From positions 30,768 through 94,767 of the forward strand of contig CAYGQC010000001.1 in NCBI GenBank assembly GCA_964351875.1: 64,000 bases of DNA, read 5' to 3'. This document shows, in pieces, positions 8,388-16,513 of the stretch; position 1 is the stretch's first letter, and the number at the start of each line of letters is the position of its first letter. The translations under genes were made by a program, and so were the position numbers. Origin of the DNA: JANSWO01 sp964351875. GTDB lineage: Bacteria; Pseudomonadota; Gammaproteobacteria; Pseudomonadales; Azotimanducaceae. The notes beneath the pieces were generated by a model. The model ran no database searches and was not told the origin of the DNA. It saw only the letters and a program-made list of their open reading frames with translations.

Positions 8388-8960
8388 TCAGCCTTTGGCT
8401 CGGCTGACGTATTCGCCGCTGCGCGTATCTACCTTCAATACGTCGCCGATGTTCACGAACAGCGGTACTTTGATTGTTGCGCCGGTCGTTAGCGTGGCGG
8501 GTTTGGTGCCGCCCTGGGCGGTATCACCCTTGAGGCCTGGATCGGTTTCAATGACTTCCAGCTCGACAAAGTTGGCGACGGACACGCCGATCGGATCTTC
8601 ATTCCACAGCACAAGCTGGCAGACGTCCTGCTCCTTGAGCCAGTCCTTGGCATCGCCAACGACATCGTTGGTAGCTGCGACCTGCTCGAAGCTGCCATCG
8701 GTGCGCATGAAGTGGAAGAACTCACCGTCGCTGTACAGAAACTCCATATCGGTTTCCATGACGTCAGCGCCTTCCAGAGACTCACCGGACTTGAACGTTC
8801 GCTCCCAGACACGGCCGTTCTTCAGGTTGCGCATCTTCACCCGATTGAACGCCTGACCTTTGCCGGGTTTGACGAATTCGTTCTCGAGAATCGAACACGG
8901 ATCGCCGTCCAGCATGACTTTCAAGCCGCTCTTGAATTCATTGGTAGAATAGCTGGCCAT
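8388..8960 (-). CDS. efp: Translation elongation factor P
   Basis: EF-P relieves ribosome stalling on polyproline stretches. The 190-residue protein has the three beta-barrel domains of the family. The modified loop reads KPGKGQA, placing the target lysine at K34, the site beta-lysylated by EpmA/EpmB. A ribosome site GGAAG lies 6 nt before the ATG. The start codon is only 23 bp from the divergent epmB start, so the efp promoter must lie inside the epmB coding region or the two promoters overlap. epmA follows immediately, giving an efp–epmA transcript. Confidence 0.98.
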   Translation of the reverse strand: MASYSTNEFKSGLKVMLDGDPCSILENEFVKPGKGQAFNRVKMRNLKNGRVWERTFKSGESLEGADVMETDMEFLYSDGEFFHFMRTDGSFEQVAATNDVVGDAKDWLKEQDVCQLVLWNEDPIGVSVANFVELEVIETDPGLKGDTAQGGTKPATLTTGATIKVPLFVNIGDVLKVDTRSGEYVSRAKG

Positions 8961-8983
8961 AAATCTTCCACGGAAAAACGCGA

Positions 8984-9976
8984 ATGATACCCGCTAGCGA
9001 GCTTTCGTGGCGATTCGAGTCCTGGCAGCACCAGCTCAAGCATGCCGTGCGCGACCCCGAGGAGCTGCTGAGGCGGCTCGGCCTCGAAGCGAGCGCGCTC
9101 GCCATCGATCTGCGACCCGATTTCCCGGTCCGAGTGCCCGAGGCCTTTATCGCTCGGATGTCGCCTGGCAATGCCGATGATCCTCTTCTGCGTCAAGTGC
9201 TGCCGTTACTCGACGAGCGAGTAACGACACCCGGCTACGGCCTGGATCCGCTGGCCGAATCGAATGCGACGCTGAGCCCTGGGCTGCTGCAGAAGTACAA
9301 CGGCCGGGCTCTAGCGATTACCACTGGTGCGTGCGCGGTGCATTGCCGGTACTGCTTTCGCAGGCACTTCCCCTACGGTGATTCCGGCGCGCTGAGCAGC
9401 AAACACCTGGCTGAGTTAGCAAATCGATCCGATGTGCAGGAACTGATTCTCTCCGGAGGTGACCCGCTCTCCCTACCGGACGCCATCCTGGCCAGGCTGC
9501 TCGACGAGATTGACGAGCTGCCCCACATTCGGCGCATCCGCCTGCATACCCGCCTGCCTATTGTGATTCCGGCGCGCGTCACCGGTGAGTTGTTGAGGAT
9601 GTTGGCCGACCGGCGCACGACTGTGACGGTTGTCGTACATGCGAACCACGCTCAGGAGCTGGATCAAGACACGAGCGATGCGTTATCCGCGCTCAAGCAA
9701 TCCTCTACCGCGCTGTTGAACCAGTCGGTCTTGCTGGCTGGAGTTAACGACAACGTGGACACACTGACCGACCTTAGCAATCGTCTCGGTGATATTGGCG
9801 TTATGCCCTACTACCTGCACATGCCGGATGCAGTCACCGGCACTCAGCATTTTGATGTAACCGAGATCCAGGCGCGGCAGATCATGGCCGAGCTGCGCGC
9901 GCGCCTGCCCGGTTACCTTGTCCCCAGATTGGTGCGCGAAGAGCCGGGAAAAGACAGCAAAACCGTACTCGTGTGA
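8984..9976 (+). CDS. epmB: EF-P lysine 2,3-aminomutase EpmB
   Basis: EpmB is a radical-SAM, PLP-dependent enzyme that converts (S)-alpha-lysine to (R)-beta-lysine for EF-P modification. The radical-SAM cluster CxxxCxxC is C117, C121 and C124, in ACAVHCRYCFRRHFPYG. The N-terminus contains NADDPLLRQVLP, as in E. coli EpmB, and the C-terminus ends SGYLVP-like (PGYLVPRLVRE) followed by KDSKT, the region corresponding to the PLP-lysine area. The 330-residue length is normal. GGAAAA lies 7–8 nt before the ATG. It is divergent from efp. Confidence 0.96.
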   Translation: MIPASELSWRFESWQHQLKHAVRDPEELLRRLGLEASALAIDLRPDFPVRVPEAFIARMSPGNADDPLLRQVLPLLDERVTTPGYGLDPLAESNATLSPGLLQKYNGRALAITTGACAVHCRYCFRRHFPYGDSGALSSKHLAELANRSDVQELILSGGDPLSLPDAILARLLDEIDELPHIRRIRLHTRLPIVIPARVTGELLRMLADRRTTVTVVVHANHAQELDQDTSDALSALKQSSTALLNQSVLLAGVNDNVDTLTDLSNRLGDIGVMPYYLHMPDAVTGTQHFDVTEIQARQIMAELRARLPGYLVPRLVREEPGKDSKTVLV

Positions 9977-10073
9977 TCTAACTGGCCGACCGACAGCTTC
10001 CTTGCCCATCGCGCCAACGACTACTCGAGTGCAGTTTGTGTCATGTCGCTCACTGGCGTTGGTCGAAACCTCT

Positions 10074-10079
10074 TATACT
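10074..10079 (+). promoter_or_regulatory. Possible −10 element upstream of the PilZ-like gene
   Basis: TATACT, a near-consensus sigma-70 −10 hexamer, lies 49 bp before the ATG at 10129. No convincing −35 sits 16–18 nt upstream, so this is a weak call. Confidence 0.3.
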
Positions 10080-10128
10080 TTCAGCCTCGACTCCCGCAAC
10101 TTCGAACCGGACGTTCACAGCAGGCGAC

Positions 10129-11832
10129 ATGATGTCAGCGAGCTACGATGCCACCGTGCTAATCACTCCGTCAGCCGACGTGTCCGAGCTGTCTTTCTGC
10201 TCGCCTAACCCCAACAGCCTGTCCGACTGGATCGAACGGTTGCCGCTGGCCAATACCGAGCAAACCGCGGAGGCGTTGCGCCAGGCCACGGACGAACTGG
10301 CACGGCTCAGCATTCCCTGGCGTACGCGTCTTGCGTTGCTGGAAGTGCTGCGCGAACCCGTCAGCTACCTAAGCACTCGCCTGGACCGACTCGCCAGCGC
10401 TTCCATGCAATCAATGTCCGCGGCGGACAACGCGCAGCGCCTGCAGGTGAATCTGTGCGTCGGCTACAAGGGTGTCGTCAAAGACGCGCTGGCGGACGAC
10501 TCGCGGCCCGGGGACGAGTTGATACTCGCGCTGCATCGATGCCTGTCCGATATGAGCCGCACGCTGCTGCGGGCCTGCCAGCTCTACAGCGCCACACCTT
10601 CCCAGTTCTGGCGCGAGCTACATGAGCTGTACCGCATCGCGGAGTCTCTAGAGCTTGAGGACAAGTCGGCTCGCGACACCGAAAATCACCACCGCCAGGA
10701 TATGAGCATTGGCGATGCCTATCGCCGCGCACTGCTGCTAGCCACCGCAAAACCCAATCAGCTACGCAACGCCGAGCTAACGCAGACGTTCAACGCGCTC
10801 GAACTGTGGTCCGCGTCTGTGTCGCTGGCGCCGTTCGAACCGAGCGCGAGCTTCGCAATCGACCAGGATCGGGACGAGCCGCCACGCTACGTATCGCTGG
10901 AAAAAAGCGCGAGCGGACTGCTCGGGCTGGGCACCGAGGTGCTCACCTTCGAACTGGTCGCCTATCTGGGCCATGTAGACGGCAAGCTTGAGGTGCCGGA
11001 CTACCTCACCAGCCGGCTGATCGAGCATCTGGCCACCGCGTGGAGCAGCATGCCCGAGCGCTCCTTTCGTCGCATGCAAACCGACACACCACTCAAGGTA
11101 GCGATCGGTCTGCGAGCCGTTCACTACTTCGTTTCCGGTGGCGTTCATTTCGCCGATCAGCTCGGTACGACGGACGCTTTGCTGCGCCGTGAGATCAATC
11201 CGTTTCTCGCGGAAGAAGGCGCGAGCCGATCGGGTAGCGACGTCTGGTCGGCGGCGAAGATTCCCGAAAATCCCAACGTTGCGGACCCAGAGCGAATCCT
11301 GCTGAGCAAGCGCGGGGAGACGAAGGACGGCGATGACGAACGCTATATCGTGCACGACGCCATCAGTTCGGATATGTCTCCGGAAGGCTATCGAGTGACC
11401 TGGGATAACCTTCCAGAGAATACAGCCACGGGAGAGATCGTCACCGTTCGTGACCAATCGGACGAGCGTTGGTGCGTCGCGGTTATTCGCTGGCTACAGC
11501 GCGGCTCCGAGGTGCACGCAATGGGCCTCGAGCTTCTCGCACCCAGAGCTATTCCCGTCGCCGCACGAGTCATTCGCAAACGCGGCGGGCCAAGCGACTT
11601 CATGCGCGCGCTCGTGCTACCCGAGATAAGGGCCATCGGCCGAGACGCAACGCTCATAACGCCATCGCTGGTGTTTGACGTTGGTCAGAAAGTGCAGATC
11701 CAGCGACAGGGCATCCGAACCATCGCCCAGCTGCAGGAAGTCACGCTATCTACTCAAAGCTTTACCCAGTTCACATTCCGACTGTTGGATGGTTACTTGG
11801 AAAACGCACCCGTTGATCTCAGCATGAGCTAA
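10129..11832 (+). CDS. Large protein with C-terminal PilZ-like domain, upstream of fimX
   Basis: A 567-residue soluble protein, mostly alpha-helical, with no signal peptide or membrane segment. About residues 415–500 look like a PilZ domain: DMSPEGYRV matches the [DN]xSxxG motif, followed by a barrel ending VIRWLQRG and a GLELL-type strand. An upstream RxxxR arginine pair is not obvious, so c-di-GMP binding is uncertain. The frame is open upstream to 10036, but the ATG at 10129 has AGG 6 nt before it and starts the sensible sequence. It sits 17 bp or more before fimX on the same strand, suggesting a joint role in c-di-GMP or type IV pilus control. A similar gene neighbours fimX in Pseudomonas, from memory. 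Confidence 0.7.
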   Translation: MMSASYDATVLITPSADVSELSFCSPNPNSLSDWIERLPLANTEQTAEALRQATDELARLSIPWRTRLALLEVLREPVSYLSTRLDRLASASMQSMSAADNAQRLQVNLCVGYKGVVKDALADDSRPGDELILALHRCLSDMSRTLLRACQLYSATPSQFWRELHELYRIAESLELEDKSARDTENHHRQDMSIGDAYRRALLLATAKPNQLRNAELTQTFNALELWSASVSLAPFEPSASFAIDQDRDEPPRYVSLEKSASGLLGLGTEVLTFELVAYLGHVDGKLEVPDYLTSRLIEHLATAWSSMPERSFRRMQTDTPLKVAIGLRAVHYFVSGGVHFADQLGTTDALLRREINPFLAEEGASRSGSDVWSAAKIPENPNVADPERILLSKRGETKDGDDERYIVHDAISSDMSPEGYRVTWDNLPENTATGEIVTVRDQSDERWCVAVIRWLQRGSEVHAMGLELLAPRAIPVAARVIRKRGGPSDFMRALVLPEIRAIGRDATLITPSLVFDVGQKVQIQRQGIRTIAQLQEVTLSTQSFTQFTFRLLDGYLENAPVDLSMS

Positions 11833-11891
11833 CCGACGGAGACCATCATTTGATGCTCCAGCGAGTGAGGGATTACCGTGAGAGCACAAAC

Positions 11892-13949
11892 ATGTCGTCG
11901 CAGATGACAACAACAACCGCTATGAATAACGCGGGTACAATTCGAATGCTGTTTGCCGGGGGTAGCGAGAGCGCCGCCAGTCAGTGGGAGTCCCGCCTGC
12001 GCGACTCTGGCATTGCCACGCGCCTGACCTGGACCGAAACGATCGGCGAGGCGCGCGAGCTGCTGCAAGCCGACGGTGCAGACTTTCTGCTCTGTGACAG
12101 CAACACCGACAGTAGCCTGGACACCGACGTGCGCGACATACGCGCGTCCCGCCCTGACCTTCCTATCGTGCTGCTGAAACACAACGTCACCGAGCGCGCC
12201 GCTGCCGCTGCGCTGTCCATCGGTGCAAACGACATCGTGGCGGACGATGACGACGAACACTTAAGCCTGGTCGTGCAGCGCGAGTTCGCGAACATGTGCC
12301 TGTCGCGTCGGCTCAGGCGAGCCCGCGTCGCTCTGAAAGAAGCGGAAGATCGCTGCGCGATGTTGCTTGCGAGCTCGCGAGCAGCCATCGCATACGTTCA
12401 CGAGGGTATGCACATCTTCGCGAATGCTGCGTATCTGGACTTGTTTGGCTTTGCCAGCGAAGACGATACCGCAGGCCTGCCATTGGTTGATCTGCTCGAC
12501 GGCGCCAGTGTCACAACACTCAAGGAGACACTGAAGTCCCTGCGCAACAACCGTGAGGACGCAAGCTTCGACTTCATCGGTAATCGGGTCGATGGTGAAG
12601 CGGTGACGGGCAATATGACCCTCGGTCGCGCGCAGTACGAAGGCGAAGCCTGCCTGCAGGTTACCGTGCGCCTAGATGACGCCGACGTAGGAACAGCCAA
12701 GACAACGGTTATCGCTCAGTCAAGCCTGGGAGACTTTCTCGCCGAGGTTGACGCCGACGCTAACGAAGCAGTTAAGCGCTATCTGTTCATCGCCGAGATC
12801 AACGGCTTCGACGAGCTGCAAGCCCAGTTAGGCCTGCGCCTGTCGTCCGAGTACAGCGATCAATTCTGGCCAGTGGTGCGCGAGCGATTCAGCGCCAGCC
12901 AGCTCGTCGCGCCCCATCGTTGCGTGCTCGTGCTCAGCACGGACCCGACCAATGATCAGGCCAGCGAACAGGCAGAGATGCTGCGCGAAATGGTCGAGCA
13001 GCACATCATCGAGGTCAACGAGAAGAGCATTCGCAGCACGGTGTCGTTGTCTGGCCAGGTTATCGACAGCAGCGCCGAAGCGGCGATGAACCAGGCATAC
13101 CAGCAACTTCTGCACGGCAACCACGGCGGCGACTGCAACCAGGTGGCGCTGCCCGGCAGCGACGTCGAGGCCGAAAACGCACCGGTAAGCTCCGAGGCGG
13201 AAGCGATTCTGCAAAAGATTAACCACGCTATCGAAAACCAGAGCTTCATGCTGCTGTATCAACCGATCATCTCCCTGCGAGGAGATTCGGACGAACACTA
13301 CGAAGTCTTCCTGCGCATGGTTGATGATGGCGACGAGATCGCACCAGATGAGTTCCTGCAGACGGCGATCGACAATGACGTAGCCGCCAAAATCGATCGC
13401 TGGGTCATTCTGCAATCCATCAAGATGCTGTCGGTTCATCGCGCCAAAGGACACAACACGCGACTTACGATCAACGTCACCAGCAACAGCGTGCGTGATC
13501 CGGAATTCGCCCAGTGGCTGTCGGTGGCGATCAAGGCTGCGCGGCTGCCCTCGGATGCGGTCATCTTCCAGGTCACCGAGAACGACGCAGCAACGTACCT
13601 GCGTCAGACCCGCGCCTTCATCGAAGCATTGCAGGCGATGCATTGCAGATCGTCACTCGGACGCTTCGGGGTGCGCGACGACTCGTTCGAGACCCTGCGC
13701 CACATTCCCGTCGACATGGTGAAAGTCGACGGCACCTACGTGGAGGATCTGGAGAAAGAAGCCCAGCGTAATCAGCTCACGGCGACCATTGGCAAATTGC
13801 AGCAGGCTGGCAAGCTCACCATCGTTCCGATGGTGGAATCCGCGACGATACTGTCGGCACTATGGCAGGCAGGCGCAAACTTCATCCAGGGTCACTACCT
13901 GCAGGAACCGACCACCGAGATGGATTACGACTTCGCCGGCGACGAATAG
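11892..13949 (+). CDS. fimX: FimX-type c-di-GMP effector (REC-like, PAS, degenerate GGDEF and EAL)
   Basis: FimX binds c-di-GMP through a catalytically dead EAL domain and promotes type IV pilus assembly and twitching. Domains in order: a REC-like fold (about 15–135), PAS (about 145–260), a GGDEF remnant without the GGDEF signature (about 275–415), and EAL (about 435–680). The EAL motif reads EVFL, and the loop normally carrying catalytic acids reads GRFGVRD. The C-terminus LWQAGANFIQGHYLQEP, then MDYDF, is very close to Pseudomonas FimX. Length is 685 residues from ATG 11892 (GAGAG upstream); an in-frame ATG at 11850 would add 14. Its 3' end overlaps convergent serB by 25 nt. Confidence 0.9.
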   Translation: MSSQMTTTTAMNNAGTIRMLFAGGSESAASQWESRLRDSGIATRLTWTETIGEARELLQADGADFLLCDSNTDSSLDTDVRDIRASRPDLPIVLLKHNVTERAAAAALSIGANDIVADDDDEHLSLVVQREFANMCLSRRLRRARVALKEAEDRCAMLLASSRAAIAYVHEGMHIFANAAYLDLFGFASEDDTAGLPLVDLLDGASVTTLKETLKSLRNNREDASFDFIGNRVDGEAVTGNMTLGRAQYEGEACLQVTVRLDDADVGTAKTTVIAQSSLGDFLAEVDADANEAVKRYLFIAEINGFDELQAQLGLRLSSEYSDQFWPVVRERFSASQLVAPHRCVLVLSTDPTNDQASEQAEMLREMVEQHIIEVNEKSIRSTVSLSGQVIDSSAEAAMNQAYQQLLHGNHGGDCNQVALPGSDVEAENAPVSSEAEAILQKINHAIENQSFMLLYQPIISLRGDSDEHYEVFLRMVDDGDEIAPDEFLQTAIDNDVAAKIDRWVILQSIKMLSVHRAKGHNTRLTINVTSNSVRDPEFAQWLSVAIKAARLPSDAVIFQVTENDAATYLRQTRAFIEALQAMHCRSSLGRFGVRDDSFETLRHIPVDMVKVDGTYVEDLEKEAQRNQLTATIGKLQQAGKLTIVPMVESATILSALWQAGANFIQGHYLQEPTTEMDYDFAGDE

Positions 13950-15178
13950 ACCTCGGCGATATCCGAATCGGAAAACCCCATGAGATACAGCACGCTGTCG
14001 AGCCCGAAGTTCGATATCGCGTGCTGGGCACTCGCCTGAACGAGGGGTTTTGCGCGAAAGGCGACGCCTAGCCCGGCGCTTGCCAGCATCGGCAGATCGT
14101 TCGCGCCATCGCCGATGGCGATCGCCTGGCGCAGGGCGATGCCTTCGGACTCGCAGATCTCACGAAGCAGTGTCGCTTTGCGTTCCGCATCGACAATCTC
14201 ACCAACAACCTCGCCGGTTAGCACACCGTCAGCCACTTCCAGCTCATTGGCATAGACGTAGTCGATGCCGAGTTGGCTCGCGAGCGCCGCGCCGACCTTA
14301 TGGATGCCGCCGGAGATGATCGCCGTCTTGTAGCCAAAGTGCTTGAGTGACGCGATCAACCGATCGGCGCCATCGTTAAGCTGGACGTCTTTAGCTACCT
14401 GCTCAAGCGCTGTCGCGGACAAACCCTTTAACAAGGCGGCGCGCGCGCGAAAGCTTTGCTGAAAATCCAGCTCACCAGCCATGGCTCGCTCGGTAATGGC
14501 GGACACCTCACCGCCCACGCCATGATGCTTCGCTAGCTCATCGATGACTTCAGCGTCGATCAGCGTGGAGTCCATATCAAAGGCAACCAGCCGACGATTG
14601 CGTCGATAGACCGAATCCACCTGAAGCGAAAAATCAAACCCGAGGTCCCGCCCGACGTCCTGCAGCGCTTTCTGCAGCGAGCGCTCATTGGCAACCGTTC
14701 CACGCAGCGACAACTGAACACAGGTGCGCGGTGAGCGCGCCAGCGTTTCAAGCGGGGCTCGACCGGACAAGCGCACGATGTCATCGATGTTCAGACCCGC
14801 ATTGGTCACCACCTGGGCGACCGCTGCAAACTGTGCGGACGACACTCCGGCAGATACGACGGTGAGAATGCGTCGATCGCTCCCCTGCCGACCAACCCAT
14901 GCGGCGTAATCGGCGGCCGACACATCGGTCATGCGCAGGCTGACGCCATGCTGAGCCGCGTAGCTCGCCAGCTCAGCACGAATCGATGCCATGTGCGCCG
15001 GCGCAAACGACAGCAACAAGCCCAGAGTAAGTTCGGCGTGGATAACCGCCTGCCCGATATCCAGAATGACCACGTCGCGGCTCGCCAGGCGGCGATTCAG
15101 ATCGGCCATCATGCCCGGCGAGTCCCGGCCGGAGAGATTGACCAACAAAATCGCTTCGGTATCAAAGCTTGCACTCAC
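13925..15178 (-). CDS. serB: Phosphoserine phosphatase SerB
   Basis: The last step of serine biosynthesis, phosphoserine to serine. Two ACT-like regulatory domains (about residues 5–85 and 100–180) precede a HAD phosphatase domain. The HAD nucleophile motif FDMDSTLID gives D201 and D203, and IGDGANDLPML is motif IV. The frame is open further upstream, but the family N-terminus matches GTG 15178 (SASFDTEAILLVNLSGRDSPG), giving 417 residues. It overlaps fimX by 25 nt tail to tail and is divergent from the two-TM membrane protein, as in Pseudomonas (fimX–serB–PA4961). Confidence 0.95.
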   Translation of the reverse strand: MSASFDTEAILLVNLSGRDSPGMMADLNRRLASRDVVILDIGQAVIHAELTLGLLLSFAPAHMASIRAELASYAAQHGVSLRMTDVSAADYAAWVGRQGSDRRILTVVSAGVSSAQFAAVAQVVTNAGLNIDDIVRLSGRAPLETLARSPRTCVQLSLRGTVANERSLQKALQDVGRDLGFDFSLQVDSVYRRNRRLVAFDMDSTLIDAEVIDELAKHHGVGGEVSAITERAMAGELDFQQSFRARAALLKGLSATALEQVAKDVQLNDGADRLIASLKHFGYKTAIISGGIHKVGAALASQLGIDYVYANELEVADGVLTGEVVGEIVDAERKATLLREICESEGIALRQAIAIGDGANDLPMLASAGLGVAFRAKPLVQASAQHAISNFGLDSVLYLMGFSDSDIAEVYSSPAKS

Positions 15179-15325
15179 GTAGACTGTCCGCCACCGGTTA
15201 CTGTTAGCTGCGCAGAATACCCGACCCGTGAGCCAAAACCCCCTCAATACAACGGCCGACGTTGGCACAAGACTCAGCGGCATGCGTGCTGGCGGCTCCA
15301 CCCTGCGTGACTGTCGAGCGCACAC

Positions 15326-16513
15326 GTGAGCTTGCGCGACAAAACGCTATCGCCGCTGCTCTGTGCACTGCTCGTTCTGGCGGGCTGCTGGCTGACGGCA
15401 GCCGCCGTGCTGACGACGAGTTCGACAGCGGCAACTGACGACGCCAGGGCTCGCCAGTTTGGTCAGGGCGCTGCGGACCAACTGGCGGCGCTCGCCGCTC
15501 AACCCCTGATGACCCAGGACGCCCTGGTACTGAGCGCGCTTGCCCAACGCCTCGCCCTCACCGCAGACATCCGCTTTGTTGCCATCACCACGCTCGACGG
15601 CACAGCGCTGGCCAGCGCCGGCTCGCAGGCGCCGGACGGCGCGCTACGGTTCGAGCAGATCATCAGTATCGACGGCGCCCGCGCGGGCATCGCCAGTGTC
15701 GGGCTGGCGAGCGAGCGTTTCGCCGAGCCGATCGCGAATCACATTGTCGCGCTGGCACTGCTGCTGCCGATAGCACTGTCTGCGCTCGTGCTGCTGCCGA
15801 TGGGATGGTTTGCCAACAACGTGCGCTTTGGCCGCCGGCTGGAAGATCAGATCGAGCTGGCCGTCATTCCGGAATCCGCAGGCCTTGGCTCTCGCCAATA
15901 CGTGCTCGTCGCTAACCTCTTCAACCAGATCAGCCTCGACACGGACGATCGCAGTGTCCACCTCAGCGACGCTCTGTGGCATGCCGAACAGGTTGCCGAG
16001 TTGTATGGCGGCCAGGCAATCGCGCTACCGGGTACAGGCGTGCTACTCACCTTCAGCGGCTATACGCACAGCGATCGCTGCTTCGAGATCATCTGCGCCG
16101 CCATCCTGCTCGCGGAGATGTTTGCCCGCGCGAACGGGCAGTTCATCGAAGACAGCGAGCCGAGCGAGCTGCTCTACCGATTCGGCCTGCACAAGGTGGA
16201 TCTTGACGGCACGGAAGCGGGTAATCCGCTGGACGTCGTTGCCGATCACGATGCCGTGGCGGACGCCGTGCTGCTCAGCGCGACCGCGCGTAACTCAACC
16301 CTGGTCGTCAGCGAGGATGTGTTCTTCGATCTGGATCGCGTCGAACGCCTGCTCTTCGAGGAGCAGCGCAACCCGGCGCTCGGCGCGATGAGCACGGCAA
16401 GCGCGCACTGCTATCTGGTGCACGGCGTCACCGATTCCTATCAGGTGCTGCTCGAACGTCAGGCGGAGCTGCTGCTGTCTCAGTCGCTCGTGGACAACAG
16501 CGGATCATTCTGA
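15326..16513 (+). CDS. Two-TM membrane protein divergent from serB (YtjB/PA4961-like)
   Basis: A 395-residue inner-membrane protein: TM1 at about 9–30, a periplasmic loop of about 100 residues, TM2 at about 137–158, and a cytoplasmic C-terminal domain of about 230 residues. Homologues divergent from serB are known as YtjB/AhpA in enterics and PA4961 in Pseudomonas. The cytoplasmic part (LLTFSGYTHSDRCFEIICAA) faintly recalls a class III cyclase fold, but I see no paired metal-binding aspartates, so catalysis is unlikely. It starts at GTG. Its last 34 nt overlap convergent parC. Function unknown. Confidence 0.72.
   Translation: MSLRDKTLSPLLCALLVLAGCWLTAAAVLTTSSTAATDDARARQFGQGAADQLAALAAQPLMTQDALVLSALAQRLALTADIRFVAITTLDGTALASAGSQAPDGALRFEQIISIDGARAGIASVGLASERFAEPIANHIVALALLLPIALSALVLLPMGWFANNVRFGRRLEDQIELAVIPESAGLGSRQYVLVANLFNQISLDTDDRSVHLSDALWHAEQVAELYGGQAIALPGTGVLLTFSGYTHSDRCFEIICAAILLAEMFARANGQFIEDSEPSELLYRFGLHKVDLDGTEAGNPLDVVADHDAVADAVLLSATARNSTLVVSEDVFFDLDRVERLLFEEQRNPALGAMSTASAHCYLVHGVTDSYQVLLERQAELLLSQSLVDNSGSF

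Noticed and set aside
12828..13643. 271-codon minus-strand frame antisense to fimX
   Set aside because: FimX domain motifs run continuously in the plus frame here, and the antisense protein resembles nothing.
15326..16513. Reading the two-TM protein as an active class III cyclase
   Set aside because: I could not find the paired metal-binding aspartates or the transition-state Asn/Arg that the real cyclase at 52155–53450 shows.
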